A stretch of DNA of 64,000 bases from Alkalihalobacillus bogoriensis ATCC BAA-922 (GCF_000621445.1 NZ_JHYI01000027.1:19392-83391), one strand, 5' to 3'; counted from the stretch's first letter, positions 26,457 through 36,129 are shown. The notes: generated by a model from the sequence alone, not told the origin. Translations and numbers: made by a program.

Positions 26457-26641
26457 TTTCGGACATTTGTTCCGCTATTTCATGAAAAATACCCCACTTT
26501 CCAATTCTTACGGACATCCTTTCCGCTATTCCAGCCAAACCGCGTCAATAACACATTGTTCAACTAAAATAACGGAATAGATGTCCGATAGTCTTCGAGA
26601 AATGTTACTTTTTATTAAAATAGCGGAATATATGTCCGATA
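26457..26641. repeat. 187-bp four-unit palindromic element, copy R2
   Basis: Forward units near 26460 (CGGACATTTGTTCCGC) and 26510 (CGGACATCCTTTCCGC), inverted units near 26571 (CGGAATAGATGTCCG) and 26622 (GCGGAATATATGTCCG). Starts 18 bases after the VOC gene stop codon. The rest of the gap to 26810 holds no gene. Confidence 0.85.
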
Positions 26642-26810
26642 GGGTTTCTCACCAGGAAAACTACCGCTCTCCTTCATTGCTCTCAAATCCACTTAAATAA
26701 CTAGTCTTTTCGTTTCAAGCGAAGTGCGGAGCCTTCGCTCTTCTAGAATAAGCTTTCAAGGCTTTATTGCTATACTAAATTTTTCTCATCTTTAAAAAAG
26801 AGGTTTTAAT

Positions 26811-27446
26811 ATGAAGATAGACTTACCAAAAATTCCAATTGAATTACCAGAAAAGAGATTTCATGATATTTTCCATGATGAATACTTTGAATTAGACACG
26901 TGTCTCATTCTAGATACTACGTTTGATAACGAAAACGTAAACCGAGCACACTTATTAAAAATGAAAATCCGTAACAGTCGATTTAACAACACCGACTTTA
27001 GTGATATTGACGTTACGGATGTTATTTTTGAAAACTGCGATTTATCAAATGTCATATTCAGAAATGCTTCCATCCACCGCACGGAATTCAAGAACTGTAA
27101 ACTAGTTGGATGTGATTTTACAGACTCAAGGATGGGGAATGTTCAATTTGAAAATAGTTTACTAAATCTAGCTGGCTTCGGAAATGCCAAGTTAGAAAAG
27201 GTCATCCTGACTGAAAGTTCCCTTGCCAACACTGATTTTTATGATTGTGTATTAAAGAAAATCGAATTCAATCAATGTAACCTAAATGAAGCTAGTTTTG
27301 AACAAACGTCGTTAAAAGGAATCGACCTAAGCACATCGACTTTTGAAACATTAACGGTTTCAATAGAAGGATTGCAAGGTTGTAAAGTGTCTTCCTATCA
27401 AGCTATGCAACTTGCCACATTGTTGGGTGTTATTATTACTGATTAA
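26811..27446 (+). CDS. Pentapeptide-repeat protein, Qnr-like
   Basis: 211 residues, close to the length of Qnr proteins (about 218). From residue 45 to 185 the sequence follows the A(D/N)LxF pentapeptide pattern (for example FENCDLSNVIF, CDFTDSRMGNVQF, CNLNEASF), predicting a right-handed beta helix. The end, GCKVSSYQAMQLATLLGVIITD, closely resembles the Qnr C-terminal dimer module (GVKLDNYQA-type). Qnr proteins protect DNA gyrase from quinolones; whether this one does is an inference. It stands alone and ends at a bidirectional terminator. Confidence 0.75.
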   Translation: MKIDLPKIPIELPEKRFHDIFHDEYFELDTCLILDTTFDNENVNRAHLLKMKIRNSRFNNTDFSDIDVTDVIFENCDLSNVIFRNASIHRTEFKNCKLVGCDFTDSRMGNVQFENSLLNLAGFGNAKLEKVILTESSLANTDFYDCVLKKIEFNQCNLNEASFEQTSLKGIDLSTSTFETLTVSIEGLQGCKVSSYQAMQLATLLGVIITD

Positions 27447-27486
27447 ATAAAGTGACCTACTAAAATTCGAATGCTAACAAGATAAA

Positions 27487-27530
27487 AGACGTCCCAAAAG
27501 GCGCTAGTTTATGACCTTTTAGGACTTCTT
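27487..27530. terminator. Bidirectional terminator
   Basis: GTCCCAAAAGG (27491-27501) pairs with CCTTTTAGGAC (27515-27525) with one mismatch; T-rich on both strands. It lies between the convergent pentapeptide and chemoreceptor genes. Confidence 0.75.
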
Positions 27531-27535
27531 TGCCC

Positions 27536-29608
27536 TTACAACTTAAACTTTGCAATACTTTCTTGCATCGTTTCTGACAACTTTGCAAGTTCTTCACTTG
27601 AAGTTGCTAACTCTGTCATCGAAGCCGTCTGTTCTTCAACAGAAGCAGAGGCTTGTTCAGCACTTGCCGCATTTTCTTCTGCGATGGCTGAGAGATTATC
27701 AATTAAATCAATGATACTATCTTTTTTCTTTTGCATGTCTTCACCAGAATGAGCAATTTGCTCCATCGCTTCTTTCATGACTTCAATTGCTTCTGCGATA
27801 CCAACGAATTTAGTATTCGTTGATTCTAAGCTTTTTACTTGAGACGTTGTATTTTCATCAACAAGATTCATTGTCGTTACTGCACTTTCTGTTTTATTCG
27901 TTAGCTCTTGAATGATCGTAACGATATCTTCGGTAAATTCATTCGATTGCTCTGCTAGCTTCCGTACTTCATCGGCAACAACCGCAAAGCCTTTCCCTGC
28001 TTCACCTGCTCTTGCAGCTTCTATCGCAGCATTTAACGCAAGCAAATTCGTTTGCTCAGAGATGCTTTTTATCATTTGACTTGCCGTAGAGATTTTTTCA
28101 GCACTCGCGTTTGTCGTTTTAATAATTTCTTTAATTTCCTTAATCGATTGCGTATTAACCTTTGTTTTATCAACTAATTCTTTTAAGCTTGCCAACCCTT
28201 CATCTTTTAAAGTCCTTACATTATCTGTGGACTGAACAAGACTTTCTACATAACGTTGGTCTTCTTCAATTAATTGTCCTAGCTCCTGAACTTGCGTTGC
28301 ACCTTTTTCTGTGTCATTTGCTTGACCCGTCGCACCAGTTGCAATCTCTCCAATCGTACTCGCAACTTCATGAGCTGCATTTACGGCTTGTTGGCTTGTC
28401 GCTGTTAGCTGTTGTGATGAAGCGGATACTTGACTGGAAATATCCCCTGTATTTTGGATTAGTTCAACAAAACTTTGACGCATCCTTTCAAGGGAGTTCG
28501 TAATACGGCCCACTTCATCTTTTCGGTTTGCATACTTTTCAAAGCGAGAATCTGTTGTTTTCACTAAATCATAGTTCGATAGTTTATCAATTTCATTTGA
28601 TACCGCCACTAGTGGCTTACTAATCGAATTACTCATAAAGTAGGTCGTTACCACACCAACAATTAAGAAGAAAATAATGACAATGAGCAATGCTATTTCT
28701 AACACACGCATACCTGCTAGAATTTCTTTTTCATCCACTTCAAGTACAATAACCCAATCCGTATTTTCGATCGGAGCAAACCCGACCATAACTTTTTCTC
28801 CAGATATTGTATGAACACCGTACCCTGGTTCTCCCGTACTAATACGTTCATCAAACAAGCGAGCTAACTCTTCTACATTAACCTCTTCCACCGGTTCACC
28901 ACCAGGATCCTCTTGTTGTTCTGCGATTTCCGGAGCAGCTTGTGGGTTCCCTAGCTCAATTAAGTTCACTTGCATTTCTGCTAAAACATTATAAGGATGG
29001 GCTTGAAATGTTCCATCTCGCTTTGCAATAAAAGAACGGACCGATTCATGCTCTCCATACGTAATACTCTCGATCACTTCTGTTAAGATTCCTGCTTGCC
29101 TTGTCCCCATGAGTGCACCAACAATTTCTCCATCACGGACAACTGGTGCACCATAAATCAAAAACGCATTCTCATTAATTATCGTTACGTCAGAAACAAG
29201 TGTTTCTCCATTTAAGGCACGTTGAATATCAGTACTTGTACTTGATATTCCTTCGTGTACAGCTTGAGTTGAATTTAAAGATAAACCATCTCCATTATGA
29301 TCAACGAATATAAACGTTGAGTATCCGGCTCTTTCCGCTTCTCTTTCAAAAAACTCATATTTTTCTTCAGAAAATTCTTCATCTAGTAAATAAGGGTTTT
29401 CCGTCAACGCTTCCATATAGAACATTTGCCTTAGTAAGTACACATTTACTAGTTTCGAAGCCTCAACCGCAGCCCCTTCTATTCCTCGATTTGCTTGGTC
29501 TTTTATTGTTTCTGTACTAAAAAACGAAGCGATCGTTCCTAAACCAATTACCGTTATTAATATAAGTCCCGTAAAAAAAACTAACATTCTAGTTTTTATC
29601 GATTTCAT
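27536..29608 (-). CDS. Methyl-accepting chemotaxis protein, dCache type
   Basis: 690 residues. First membrane segment about 8-28, extracytoplasmic double Cache domain about 35-300 with a Pro/Glu-rich insert ([13 protein letters not shown]), second membrane segment about 302-326, HAMP about 327-380, and the signalling domain with tip [37 protein letters not shown] split around residue 530. Methylation helices contain EEQTAS motifs. It should signal to CheA through CheW; the ligand is unknown. Single gene with its own terminator side shared with the pentapeptide gene. Confidence 0.92.
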   Translation of the reverse strand: MKSIKTRMLVFFTGLILITVIGLGTIASFFSTETIKDQANRGIEGAAVEASKLVNVYLLRQMFYMEALTENPYLLDEEFSEEKYEFFEREAERAGYSTFIFVDHNGDGLSLNSTQAVHEGISSTSTDIQRALNGETLVSDVTIINENAFLIYGAPVVRDGEIVGALMGTRQAGILTEVIESITYGEHESVRSFIAKRDGTFQAHPYNVLAEMQVNLIELGNPQAAPEIAEQQEDPGGEPVEEVNVEELARLFDERISTGEPGYGVHTISGEKVMVGFAPIENTDWVIVLEVDEKEILAGMRVLEIALLIVIIFFLIVGVVTTYFMSNSISKPLVAVSNEIDKLSNYDLVKTTDSRFEKYANRKDEVGRITNSLERMRQSFVELIQNTGDISSQVSASSQQLTATSQQAVNAAHEVASTIGEIATGATGQANDTEKGATQVQELGQLIEEDQRYVESLVQSTDNVRTLKDEGLASLKELVDKTKVNTQSIKEIKEIIKTTNASAEKISTASQMIKSISEQTNLLALNAAIEAARAGEAGKGFAVVADEVRKLAEQSNEFTEDIVTIIQELTNKTESAVTTMNLVDENTTSQVKSLESTNTKFVGIAEAIEVMKEAMEQIAHSGEDMQKKKDSIIDLIDNLSAIAEENAASAEQASASVEEQTASMTELATSSEELAKLSETMQESIAKFKL

Positions 29609-29783
29609 TTTCTTCCTCCATCTACATCATTTATAAAAGTTTTATACACAAACTTAACATCAAAATAGTAACATATACTCATACCTAGTTCAATGCCATG
29701 TCTTAATTTACCATAAAAAATGTCGAATTATGCAGAATTATATATAATGTTAGTTTAAAAGTCCTAATTAAAAAATCTCTCTC

Positions 29784-29828
29784 AAAAAAAAAAAAAAAAA
29801 AAAAACGGGACTCTCTCGAAAAGTCCCG
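29784..29828 (-). terminator. Terminator of the esterase gene with a 22-base T run
   Basis: Stem CGGGACT/AGTCCCG (29806-29812 and 29822-29828), followed on the minus strand by 22 consecutive T (29784-29805). Confidence 0.85.
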
Positions 29829-29835
29829 TTTCCTC

Positions 29836-30708
29836 TTACTTACTATTCTCTTTAAACCATTCAACAACTTTTTTCACTTCAGCCCGGTGTCTCGCTAATT
29901 GCTCTTTGTTCAGTAACCCTTGTTTTAACGTTTTTTCAAAAAAGGAGCGTACAATAGGTAAAATTTCATCGAGAGATAACATTCCACCGATAAAATCATG
30001 GTCTGCACCTTTTATTTCTAGGTACGTCGAGTTCGGCAAAACATTATGTAAAAGACGTGATTGTTCAACAGGAACGATTTCATCATAGTCACCATGAATG
30101 AGTAAGCTTGGAATTGGATTTTCCTCGATGTAAGAAATGGGATTTGTTTTTTTCGCTCGCTCTTCATTTTCACATAAGCTTCCCCCAATAAATTTCGCTT
30201 CAGGAGAATTCGGTAAATCATGCCACGTTCCCATGGATAACAAATCCACTGGTCCCGCTAGCGCACATACTGCCTGTACTTGTTCAGATGTTTTCGAATT
30301 AGTAGTAAATTCGTTATGGCCTGCACTAAAAGCGGTTAGTGTCGCTAAGTGCCCACCTGATGAATGTCCCCATAACCCAATTTTCTCTCTATCAATTCCA
30401 TATTCATCTGCATGGTCTTTTATCCACGAAATGGCTGTTTTAATATCTAATAAAGGAGCTGGGAAAATAGCTTCTCCACTTAAGCGAAAGTTTATGTTCA
30501 CACAGACAAACCCGTATTTTGCAAATGAGGCATTCCACTCCCCACCAACTTTACTTTTATCTCCTGCCATCCAACCTCCACCGTGAACATAAATAATAGC
30601 TGGAAATGATTCCTTTGATTTTGGCTTTACAATATCAAGCTTAAGTGTCCGTTCTTTTGTCTCACCATATACAAGATCCACTATTTTTTCAGTTTCATAG
30701 ATTTCCAT
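29836..30708 (-). CDS. Alpha/beta-hydrolase esterase (HSL/BD-FAE type)
   Basis: 290 residues. Oxyanion motif HGGGW near 43-47, nucleophile elbow GHSSGG near 113-118, acid Asp in HGDYDEIVP near 212-220 and His in GADHDFIGG near 242. It hydrolyses short-chain esters. GGAGGGG lies before the ATG. Divergent from a helix-turn-helix regulator with operator-like palindromes between, so its expression is probably substrate-controlled. Confidence 0.88.
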   Translation of the reverse strand: MEIYETEKIVDLVYGETKERTLKLDIVKPKSKESFPAIIYVHGGGWMAGDKSKVGGEWNASFAKYGFVCVNINFRLSGEAIFPAPLLDIKTAISWIKDHADEYGIDREKIGLWGHSSGGHLATLTAFSAGHNEFTTNSKTSEQVQAVCALAGPVDLLSMGTWHDLPNSPEAKFIGGSLCENEERAKKTNPISYIEENPIPSLLIHGDYDEIVPVEQSRLLHNVLPNSTYLEIKGADHDFIGGMLSLDEILPIVRSFFEKTLKQGLLNKEQLARHRAEVKKVVEWFKENSK

Positions 30709-30726
30709 AATACCCCTCCTTTTTTT

Positions 30727-30746
30727 AGTTCAATGTTAGTTGAACT
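30727..30746. promoter_or_regulatory. Operator-like palindrome, esterase/regulator interval
   Basis: Perfect inverted repeat AGTTCAA-tgttag-TTGAACT. It is placed to control the divergent esterase and regulator genes. Confidence 0.55.
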
Positions 30747-30755
30747 ATTTTTACT

Positions 30756-30773
30756 TGTCAACATCTGTTAAAC
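30756..30773. promoter_or_regulatory. Second related operator-like site
   Basis: TGTCAACATCTGTTAAAC shares the GTT-AAC and TTGA core of the palindrome at 30727-30746 (read on the minus strand GTTTAACAGATGTTGACA). Confidence 0.45.
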
Positions 30774-30803
30774 TATTGTTATATTTTTAAAGAAGGTGAT
30801 TAT

Positions 30804-31679
30804 ATGAACGTCTCATTCCTTCATTCACTTCATTATGAAGTGTTACTAAGCTTTTCTTTATATAAGCGTCAAACACATTTAAAGTATCTTACTATCTCGA
30901 AAGAATGGCACGAGTACACAAAAAGAACCATATCATCTGCATTACATGATGAAATAATTTCTCTAGAGGACCTAGAATTCGAAGACTTTTCCGTTTTTCT
31001 TATTGAAGAAACTCCGTACAAAACTGACTTTCACGCCTACATGAATTGGTTATCGGAGCTTTCTGTCGGGGAGCTCTATGAAATAATAGCTCCTTTTGCT
31101 ACGAGCAAAAAGAAAATTCCTCCCGATTTAGATAAGCGTCGACGATTACACGTTTCCCTTTTATCTAAATGGCATAAAGAGTATTTTCAATTTATTGAAC
31201 ATGAAATCGGTCCTATAATACAAAAAAATGTTACACAGGCAACGACTATCGATTTTTCTACAGACACCTATCGAAAAATTGAAGCGCTCTCTAAAGGGCT
31301 TGTTTTTGATAACTATGAACTTACGGACATAACGCTCATTCCAACATGGCATTTCCGGCCTTTATCTTTGCATGACATTTTTGGAAAAAAAGCATTCATC
31401 ACATTTCCTTGTGCTTTACATGACGAACAAGAAACATTGCTAATTACCAAAGCATTAGCTGAACAAAAGCGGCTACAGATGATTCAACATATAAAAACAG
31501 AAGAAAAGACATTTACCGAACTAGTCCAGGTAATGGGAATGACGAAAGGAAATATCCACCACCATTTGCTTTTATTACGTTCAGCTGGTTTGCTCAGAAT
31601 GCGTCCAAGTAAACAAGATTATTTCCTTTATCAATTTCGAAAAGAACGACTGAATGATTTATCACACTATTTTTCTTAA
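30804..31679 (+). CDS. Transcriptional regulator with C-terminal winged helix
   Basis: 291 residues. The last 75 residues hold an ArsR-like winged helix (RLQMIQHIKTEEKTFTELVQVMGMTKGNIHHHLLLLRSAGLL); the first 200 are mostly helical and of a kind found in Bacillus DUF5937-like regulators. AAGAAGGTG precedes the ATG. It probably represses the divergent esterase and itself at the two sites between them. Confidence 0.75.
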   Translation: MNVSFLHSLHYEVLLSFSLYKRQTHLKYLTISKEWHEYTKRTISSALHDEIISLEDLEFEDFSVFLIEETPYKTDFHAYMNWLSELSVGELYEIIAPFATSKKKIPPDLDKRRRLHVSLLSKWHKEYFQFIEHEIGPIIQKNVTQATTIDFSTDTYRKIEALSKGLVFDNYELTDITLIPTWHFRPLSLHDIFGKKAFITFPCALHDEQETLLITKALAEQKRLQMIQHIKTEEKTFTELVQVMGMTKGNIHHHLLLLRSAGLLRMRPSKQDYFLYQFRKERLNDLSHYFS

Positions 31680-31775
31680 GGTTCGAAGTGAAACGATTTT
31701 CTAGCTTTTTTACAATTGCGTGAAACAAAATGCAGTTAGGTTCGTCTATATTTCTAAACAAGGAGGGATAGTGTG

Positions 31776-32234
31776 ATGACAAGGTTTAGTTGGATGTTAT
31801 TTATACTTTTATGTTTCATAGGAAGTGCTTGCTCAAATCAAGCTGCCGATCAGGGAAATATAAATTGGGACATTCGCGATTCATATGAAGAAAATGGGGA
31901 AACGCTGCTTCAAGTCTATCCAGACCCAGGGTTAGTAGCGGGGGAATCACTCGGATATCTGTTCCACTTCACTGCACCGTTCGAAACCTTTGAAGGAAAA
32001 GAGTTAGCTATTTATCTACATAATAAAGAAACGGGAGAATCTATTATTGCTGTAGCCCCTAAAGAAATTTCTGAACCACCATCGAGTTATTCCTCATTAG
32101 AGCGTTATACTGCTTTTATTGAAGTTCCTTACGGCGGGATTTGGCGTTATGAGGTTCGTCTCGATGATAAATCGTATGCAGATATTGTATTAGATGTATA
32201 CGGTCGGAACAGTTTAATACCAATAAATGAATAA
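31776..32234 (+). CDS. Lipoprotein
   Basis: 152 residues. Signal peptide with lipobox IGSAC (Cys about 19), then a beta-rich external domain (GESLGYLFHFTAPFETFEGKELAIYLH), like a small Ig-type or CalY-like fold. AAGGAGGG lies 8 bases before the ATG. Its end overlaps the convergent membrane-protein gene by 21 bases. No family recognised. Confidence 0.72.
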   Translation: MTRFSWMLFILLCFIGSACSNQAADQGNINWDIRDSYEENGETLLQVYPDPGLVAGESLGYLFHFTAPFETFEGKELAIYLHNKETGESIIAVAPKEISEPPSSYSSLERYTAFIEVPYGGIWRYEVRLDDKSYADIVLDVYGRNSLIPINE

Positions 32235-32555
32235 AACAATCCCGGTTAATAATCCAATTTTATAGATAAACCTTCCCTTGCTCTTGTTTTCTTTCCACTC
32301 TTCGTGAACAGTAGATATGAAATGTGGGAGCGAAAGAAAGAATGCTATGATAAGGAGTAGCTTTACTTTTAAAATTAACCCTGAATAAAATAAGAAAATA
32401 CCAATAATCACTACGCTCAATTTCAAAGCTTTCGTTGGTGTTTTCCATTCTGCTTTCAACTGCTCTTTTTCACTTTGAGACATTTTTTTAATTAGATAAA
32501 TATAATAAATAATACTAATGAGTGTGATAATCAATAAAAACAATACATTCTCCAT
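32214..32555 (-). CDS. Small membrane protein
   Basis: 113 residues: membrane segment 3-20, charged stretch KKMSQSEKEQLKAEWKTP, then three further segments. The layout and several residues match the protein at 51168-51521 (KKLTIEEKKQIKEELKHP), so the two are probably paralogues. ATG at 32555 with GGAGATAAG before it. Convergent with and overlapping the lipoprotein gene by 21 bases. Confidence 0.65.
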   Translation of the reverse strand: MENVLFLLIITLISIIYYIYLIKKMSQSEKEQLKAEWKTPTKALKLSVVIIGIFLFYSGLILKVKLLLIIAFFLSLPHFISTVHEEWKENKSKGRFIYKIGLLTGIVLFIYWY

Positions 32556-32650
32556 ACTTATCTCCATTCACTCTGGCATCGATTTATGAAAAGATTAACC
32601 CACAGTCACCAAGTTAAAAAATAGGAAATTAGTAGTGACTTCTAATTGAA

Positions 32651-32680
32651 AAAATCTACTGCTGGTCGCAGTAGATTTTT
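32651..32680. terminator. Terminator of metE, bidirectional
   Basis: ATCTACTGC-tggtc-GCAGTAGAT perfect stem, A-rich on one side and T-rich on the other, so it works on both strands. Confidence 0.85.
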
Positions 32681-32690
32681 TCTGTTTTAT

Positions 32691-34982
32691 TTACACTTGC
32701 TGATGCTTCTCAGCTCGTAGTTTCTTCGCAGCAGCTACCATGTTTTGTAAAGAAGCAATAGTTTCTTTTTCTTGCCGTGTTTTTAATCCGCAATCAGGAT
32801 TAACCCAAAATTGTTCTTTTGAGATAACAGCTAAACTTTCTTGTAAAATGACGTCCATTTCTTCCACACTTGGGACACGCGGACTATGAATATCATACAC
32901 TCCTAAGCCGATTCCTAGTTCATATGGATTTTCTTTTAACGATTCAATGAATTCACCATGACTTCTTGATGTTTCGATCGAAATCACATCTGCATCAAGA
33001 TGACGAATAGGTTCAATAAAATCATTAAATTCGCAATAGCACATATGTGTATGGATTTGAGTGTCATTTTTCACACGAGAAGTTGCTAATTTAAACGCTT
33101 GAACACTCCAGTTAATATAGTCCTCCTCGTTTTCTTTCCGTAATGGTAATCCTTCTCGTAATGCTGGTTCATCTACTTGAATAATCGATATGCCTGCATC
33201 TTCAAGTGCTTGAATCTCTTCTCGTAATGCAAGTGCAAGCTGATAGGCTACTTGTTCTCTAGATAAATCATCTCTCACAAATGACCAATTCAAAATCGTA
33301 ACCGGTCCCGTTAGCATACCTTTGACAGGCTTTGTTGTCCTTTGTTGTGCTTCTAGTACTTCCTTAACTGTCATCGGTGTTGTCCATTCCACATCTCCAT
33401 ATATAATAGGTGGTTTCACGCAACGAGACCCGTAGGATACAACCCAACCATTTTTTGTAAAAGCAAAGCCACTTAATTTTTCGCCAAAATATTCGACCAT
33501 ATCCGTTCTTTCAAACTCGCCATGAACGAATACATCTAGACCGATTTCTTCCTGGATTTGAATCCATCTTGCTGTTTCTTGTCTTACGAAGTCTGCATAC
33601 GCATCATCGGTAATTTCATTTCTACGCCAAGCGGCTCGCGTTTTTTTCACTTCAGATGATTGTGGAAAACTTCCGATCGTTGTTGTTGGAAAATCAGGTA
33701 ATTGCAATTTCTTCTGCTGTAGTGCACGACGCTCTTTATAATCCATCTTCCTTGTAAAATGATGTGGCTGCACTTCTGAAACAAGGGTTTGAACTTGCTT
33801 ATTATTTCTTGCTTCATGTTGAGCTAATGCCTCGGTCGCTATCATGCTTTCAGATATTTTTTCCTTCCCAACCCAATTTTCATCGCGAATATAGCTTGTT
33901 ATATGAGTAAGTTCCAAGATTTTTTCATCCGCAAACGATAATGCTTCTTTTAATGTTTTGTCTAGTTCCGTTTCGCTTTTTGTTGTGACTGGAACATGTT
34001 GTAAGCTACAAGACGACTGAATCCAAACATTTGTCGCTTGACTTAAGGAAAGCACGGCCTTTGTAATCATTTCTTTTTCCGCTAAATTCGCTCGCCAAAT
34101 ATCTCGACCATTAACGACTCCAATTCCTAATACTTTATCTTGTGGGAATCCATATTTTCGCAGTGATGCCATGTTTTCTTTTCCACCGCAAGCAAAGTCT
34201 AAACCGATTCCTGCAACAGGTAATGAAACAAGTTGTTCATACGATGATAAAGCTTCAAAATAAGTTTGTAACATAATGTTAGCTGCTGGTACTTCATGTA
34301 CAAGTTGCTTATATAGTTCTTGGACTAATTTCACATCTTCCTCTTGTAATGTGAAGACTAAAGCAGGCTCTTCAATTTGAATCCACGTAGCACCTGCATC
34401 AACTAACTGTTGCAATATTTGTGTATAAAGAGGCAATAGCTTTACATAAAATGATGGTTTTGATTGTTTTGTGTACCCTTTTGCAAGTTGGACAAATGTA
34501 TATGGCCCAATTATTGTTGGCTTTGTAAGTATTCCTAGCTCTTCTTTTGCCTCTACAAAAGAATCAAGAATATAGTTTCGCTGTAATGTTAAAGGTTTGT
34601 CTTCATATTCAGGTACAATATAATGATAGTTCGTGTTAAACCATTTCGTCATTTCACAAGCTACGACATCATTCGCTCCTCTTGCCATAGCATAATATAA
34701 TGGTAGGTCGATTTGTTTTCCGTCCCACTTATACCGCTCCGGAACTAACCCAAACATGACAGCCAAATCAAGCATGCGATCATAAAATGTAAAATCGCCA
34801 ACCGTAATTAAGTCTAGTCCTAGTTTTTGCTGACATCTAATTTGATTCAACCGAAGTTCTTTCATTGTCAAAAGAAATGTTTCTTCGTCCATGTTCCCTT
34901 TCCAATACGATTCGACGCAACGTTTCCACTCTCGCTTTTCTCCAATATACGGATACCCAATCGTGGTGCTTAATAAATTCAT
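32691..34982 (-). CDS. metE: Cobalamin-independent methionine synthase
   Basis: 763 residues, the standard MetE length. It transfers a methyl group from methyltetrahydrofolate (polyglutamate) to homocysteine, using a zinc ion. Two related halves: the N-terminal half (1-about 380), and the catalytic C-terminal half with zinc ligands in HTHMCYCEFND (near 660) and NPDCGLKTR (near 743). The conserved TTIGSFPQ starts the catalytic half. Start ATG at 34982 has GAGG upstream. A cobalamin riboswitch and an intrinsic terminator lie in the leader, so the gene should be shut when B12 is available for a MetH enzyme. The dependence on zinc links it to the Zur-controlled operon at 4-10 kb. Confidence 0.97.
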   Translation of the reverse strand: MNLLSTTIGYPYIGEKREWKRCVESYWKGNMDEETFLLTMKELRLNQIRCQQKLGLDLITVGDFTFYDRMLDLAVMFGLVPERYKWDGKQIDLPLYYAMARGANDVVACEMTKWFNTNYHYIVPEYEDKPLTLQRNYILDSFVEAKEELGILTKPTIIGPYTFVQLAKGYTKQSKPSFYVKLLPLYTQILQQLVDAGATWIQIEEPALVFTLQEEDVKLVQELYKQLVHEVPAANIMLQTYFEALSSYEQLVSLPVAGIGLDFACGGKENMASLRKYGFPQDKVLGIGVVNGRDIWRANLAEKEMITKAVLSLSQATNVWIQSSCSLQHVPVTTKSETELDKTLKEALSFADEKILELTHITSYIRDENWVGKEKISESMIATEALAQHEARNNKQVQTLVSEVQPHHFTRKMDYKERRALQQKKLQLPDFPTTTIGSFPQSSEVKKTRAAWRRNEITDDAYADFVRQETARWIQIQEEIGLDVFVHGEFERTDMVEYFGEKLSGFAFTKNGWVVSYGSRCVKPPIIYGDVEWTTPMTVKEVLEAQQRTTKPVKGMLTGPVTILNWSFVRDDLSREQVAYQLALALREEIQALEDAGISIIQVDEPALREGLPLRKENEEDYINWSVQAFKLATSRVKNDTQIHTHMCYCEFNDFIEPIRHLDADVISIETSRSHGEFIESLKENPYELGIGLGVYDIHSPRVPSVEEMDVILQESLAVISKEQFWVNPDCGLKTRQEKETIASLQNMVAAAKKLRAEKHQQV

Positions 34983-35025
34983 CTTTCGTCCTCCCTTTGT
35001 TCATTTTTATTACATATTCCAAATA

Positions 35026-35058
35026 CAAAAAGCCATCTCCCACAATAGGAAATGGCTC
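35026..35058 (-). terminator. Leader terminator of the metE riboswitch
   Basis: AGCCATCTCC (35031-35040) pairs with GGAAATGGCT (35048-35057) with one mismatch, followed on the minus strand by a T tract. It lies between the aptamer and the metE start. Confidence 0.75.
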
Positions 35059-35159
35059 TACATTCAAGTTAAATGACGCATAAATAAGCATGCTAATGAA
35101 GCATCGCAATCTTAACTCGTCTGTCGTACAAATGAATGGCACCACCTATTTCCACGTAG

Positions 35160-35335
35160 GTATTTGGTGTGTACTAGAGATTGGCAGGTCTCCTGGCTTA
35201 TCATCAACGCTCCTCACTCCTTCCCGTCCTTGGACAGTGGTTTATGTGGTTCGCTCCGATTTACAGTTGCGGGACAGCGACGGATTTTCACCGTTCTTCC
35301 CTTTTAAGCCAAACCGCAGCTTGGCACCAACTCTT
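35160..35335 (-). promoter_or_regulatory. Cobalamin riboswitch of metE
   Basis: On the minus strand: P1 arms TTGGTG (35325-35330) and CACCAA (35164-35169), the conserved core CGGTGAAAATCCGTCGC to CCCGCAACTGTAA (35293 down to 35261) and the B12 box AGCCAGGAGACCTGCC (35198-35183). These are the hallmarks of the cobalamin class. The ligand-bound form should favour the terminator downstream. Confidence 0.95.
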
Positions 35336-35411
35336 ACACGATATGTAATTTTTATTACTATACCATACAGATTCTATAAACGTACAGATTTTTCTGAAAT
35401 ATTTTCATAAC

Positions 35412-35960
35412 CTACGATATAGACACCGTATCAGCTTTGTTCTTTTTCACTTGTTGTTTCATTTGTAGCATCTTCACGCCGAATACTATTTTTATTAGAC
35501 CATCTATTAAAGCGAAAATAAGAAAAGGGATACTAGCAAATAGTAATCCTGCCGCTGCGTTTATCATAGTCAAAGCAGCTAACCATAGCATCACTTTACC
35601 TTGTGAAAAATAAAACCCAAAAAAGTGAAAACCTACGGCAAGGAAAATACATAACCATAGTAAACGCAAATCACTAAAACCAATGAGCAATCCACATAAC
35701 GTACATAAAATCACATTTACGAGTACAGAAAGGTTATCCATTCGGTCTTGAAACTTTGAACTTTTCCCATAAGCAAGCTTGCGATTAACATAAGGAAAAC
35801 TAAATATTGCAATATAACCAATAAAAAAACCAAACCCAAGAATATATGGCTGTATTAAGAACTCTCGTCCAAGAAGTGCAGCAAAAATGATTATACTTCC
35901 AATATAGACGAGCCAAACCCCACAAGTTCTTTGTGTATTATATTCGACCATTGAAGACAC
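35412..35960 (-). CDS. Membrane protein, DUF6609-like
   Basis: 182 residues with about six membrane segments; the basic end (KMLQMKQQVKKNKAD) is probably cytoplasmic. GTG start at 35960 with AGGAGG 7 bases before it. It precedes the metE riboswitch and is separate from metE. No function known. Confidence 0.7.
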   Translation of the reverse strand: MSSMVEYNTQRTCGVWLVYIGSIIIFAALLGREFLIQPYILGFGFFIGYIAIFSFPYVNRKLAYGKSSKFQDRMDNLSVLVNVILCTLCGLLIGFSDLRLLWLCIFLAVGFHFFGFYFSQGKVMLWLAALTMINAAAGLLFASIPFLIFALIDGLIKIVFGVKMLQMKQQVKKNKADTVSIS

Positions 35961-36037
35961 GTTATCTCCTCCTTACCTTAGTTACTATTACTTTAACATT
36001 AATTTCCTTTAATTTGTAAACATTTACTAAACCTCAC

Positions 36038-36067
36038 TTGCCTCCCCCCCCTCCTAAGTGCTACAAT
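36038..36067 (+). promoter_or_regulatory. Promoter of the vmlR leader
   Basis: -35 TTGCCT (36038-36043), 18 bases, -10 TACAAT (36062-36067). Predicted start near 36074, giving a leader of about 225 bases before vmlR. The spacer contains a run of seven C. Confidence 0.6.
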
Positions 36068-36090
36068 TTACGTATTGAATGAAGAAAGGA

Positions 36091-36129
36091 ATGATGGGTG
36101 GCCGATGTATAACTAATCTTTATTTTTAG
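36091..36129 (+). CDS. Leader peptide of the vmlR attenuator
   Basis: A 12-codon frame ATG ATG GGT GGC to TTT TAG (MMGGRCITNLYF). AAAGGA lies just before it. Its codons include ACTAATC (36112-36118), which can pair with GATTAGT (36166-36172), so ribosome position on this frame would decide leader folding. A shorter frame (MYN) overlaps. The exact frame is uncertain. Confidence 0.5.
   Translation: MMGGRCITNLYF

Noticed and set aside
29784..29805. Poly-A run as a gene or mobile-element tail
   Set aside because: It is the T tract of the esterase terminator read on the other strand; no reverse transcriptase or target duplication is nearby.
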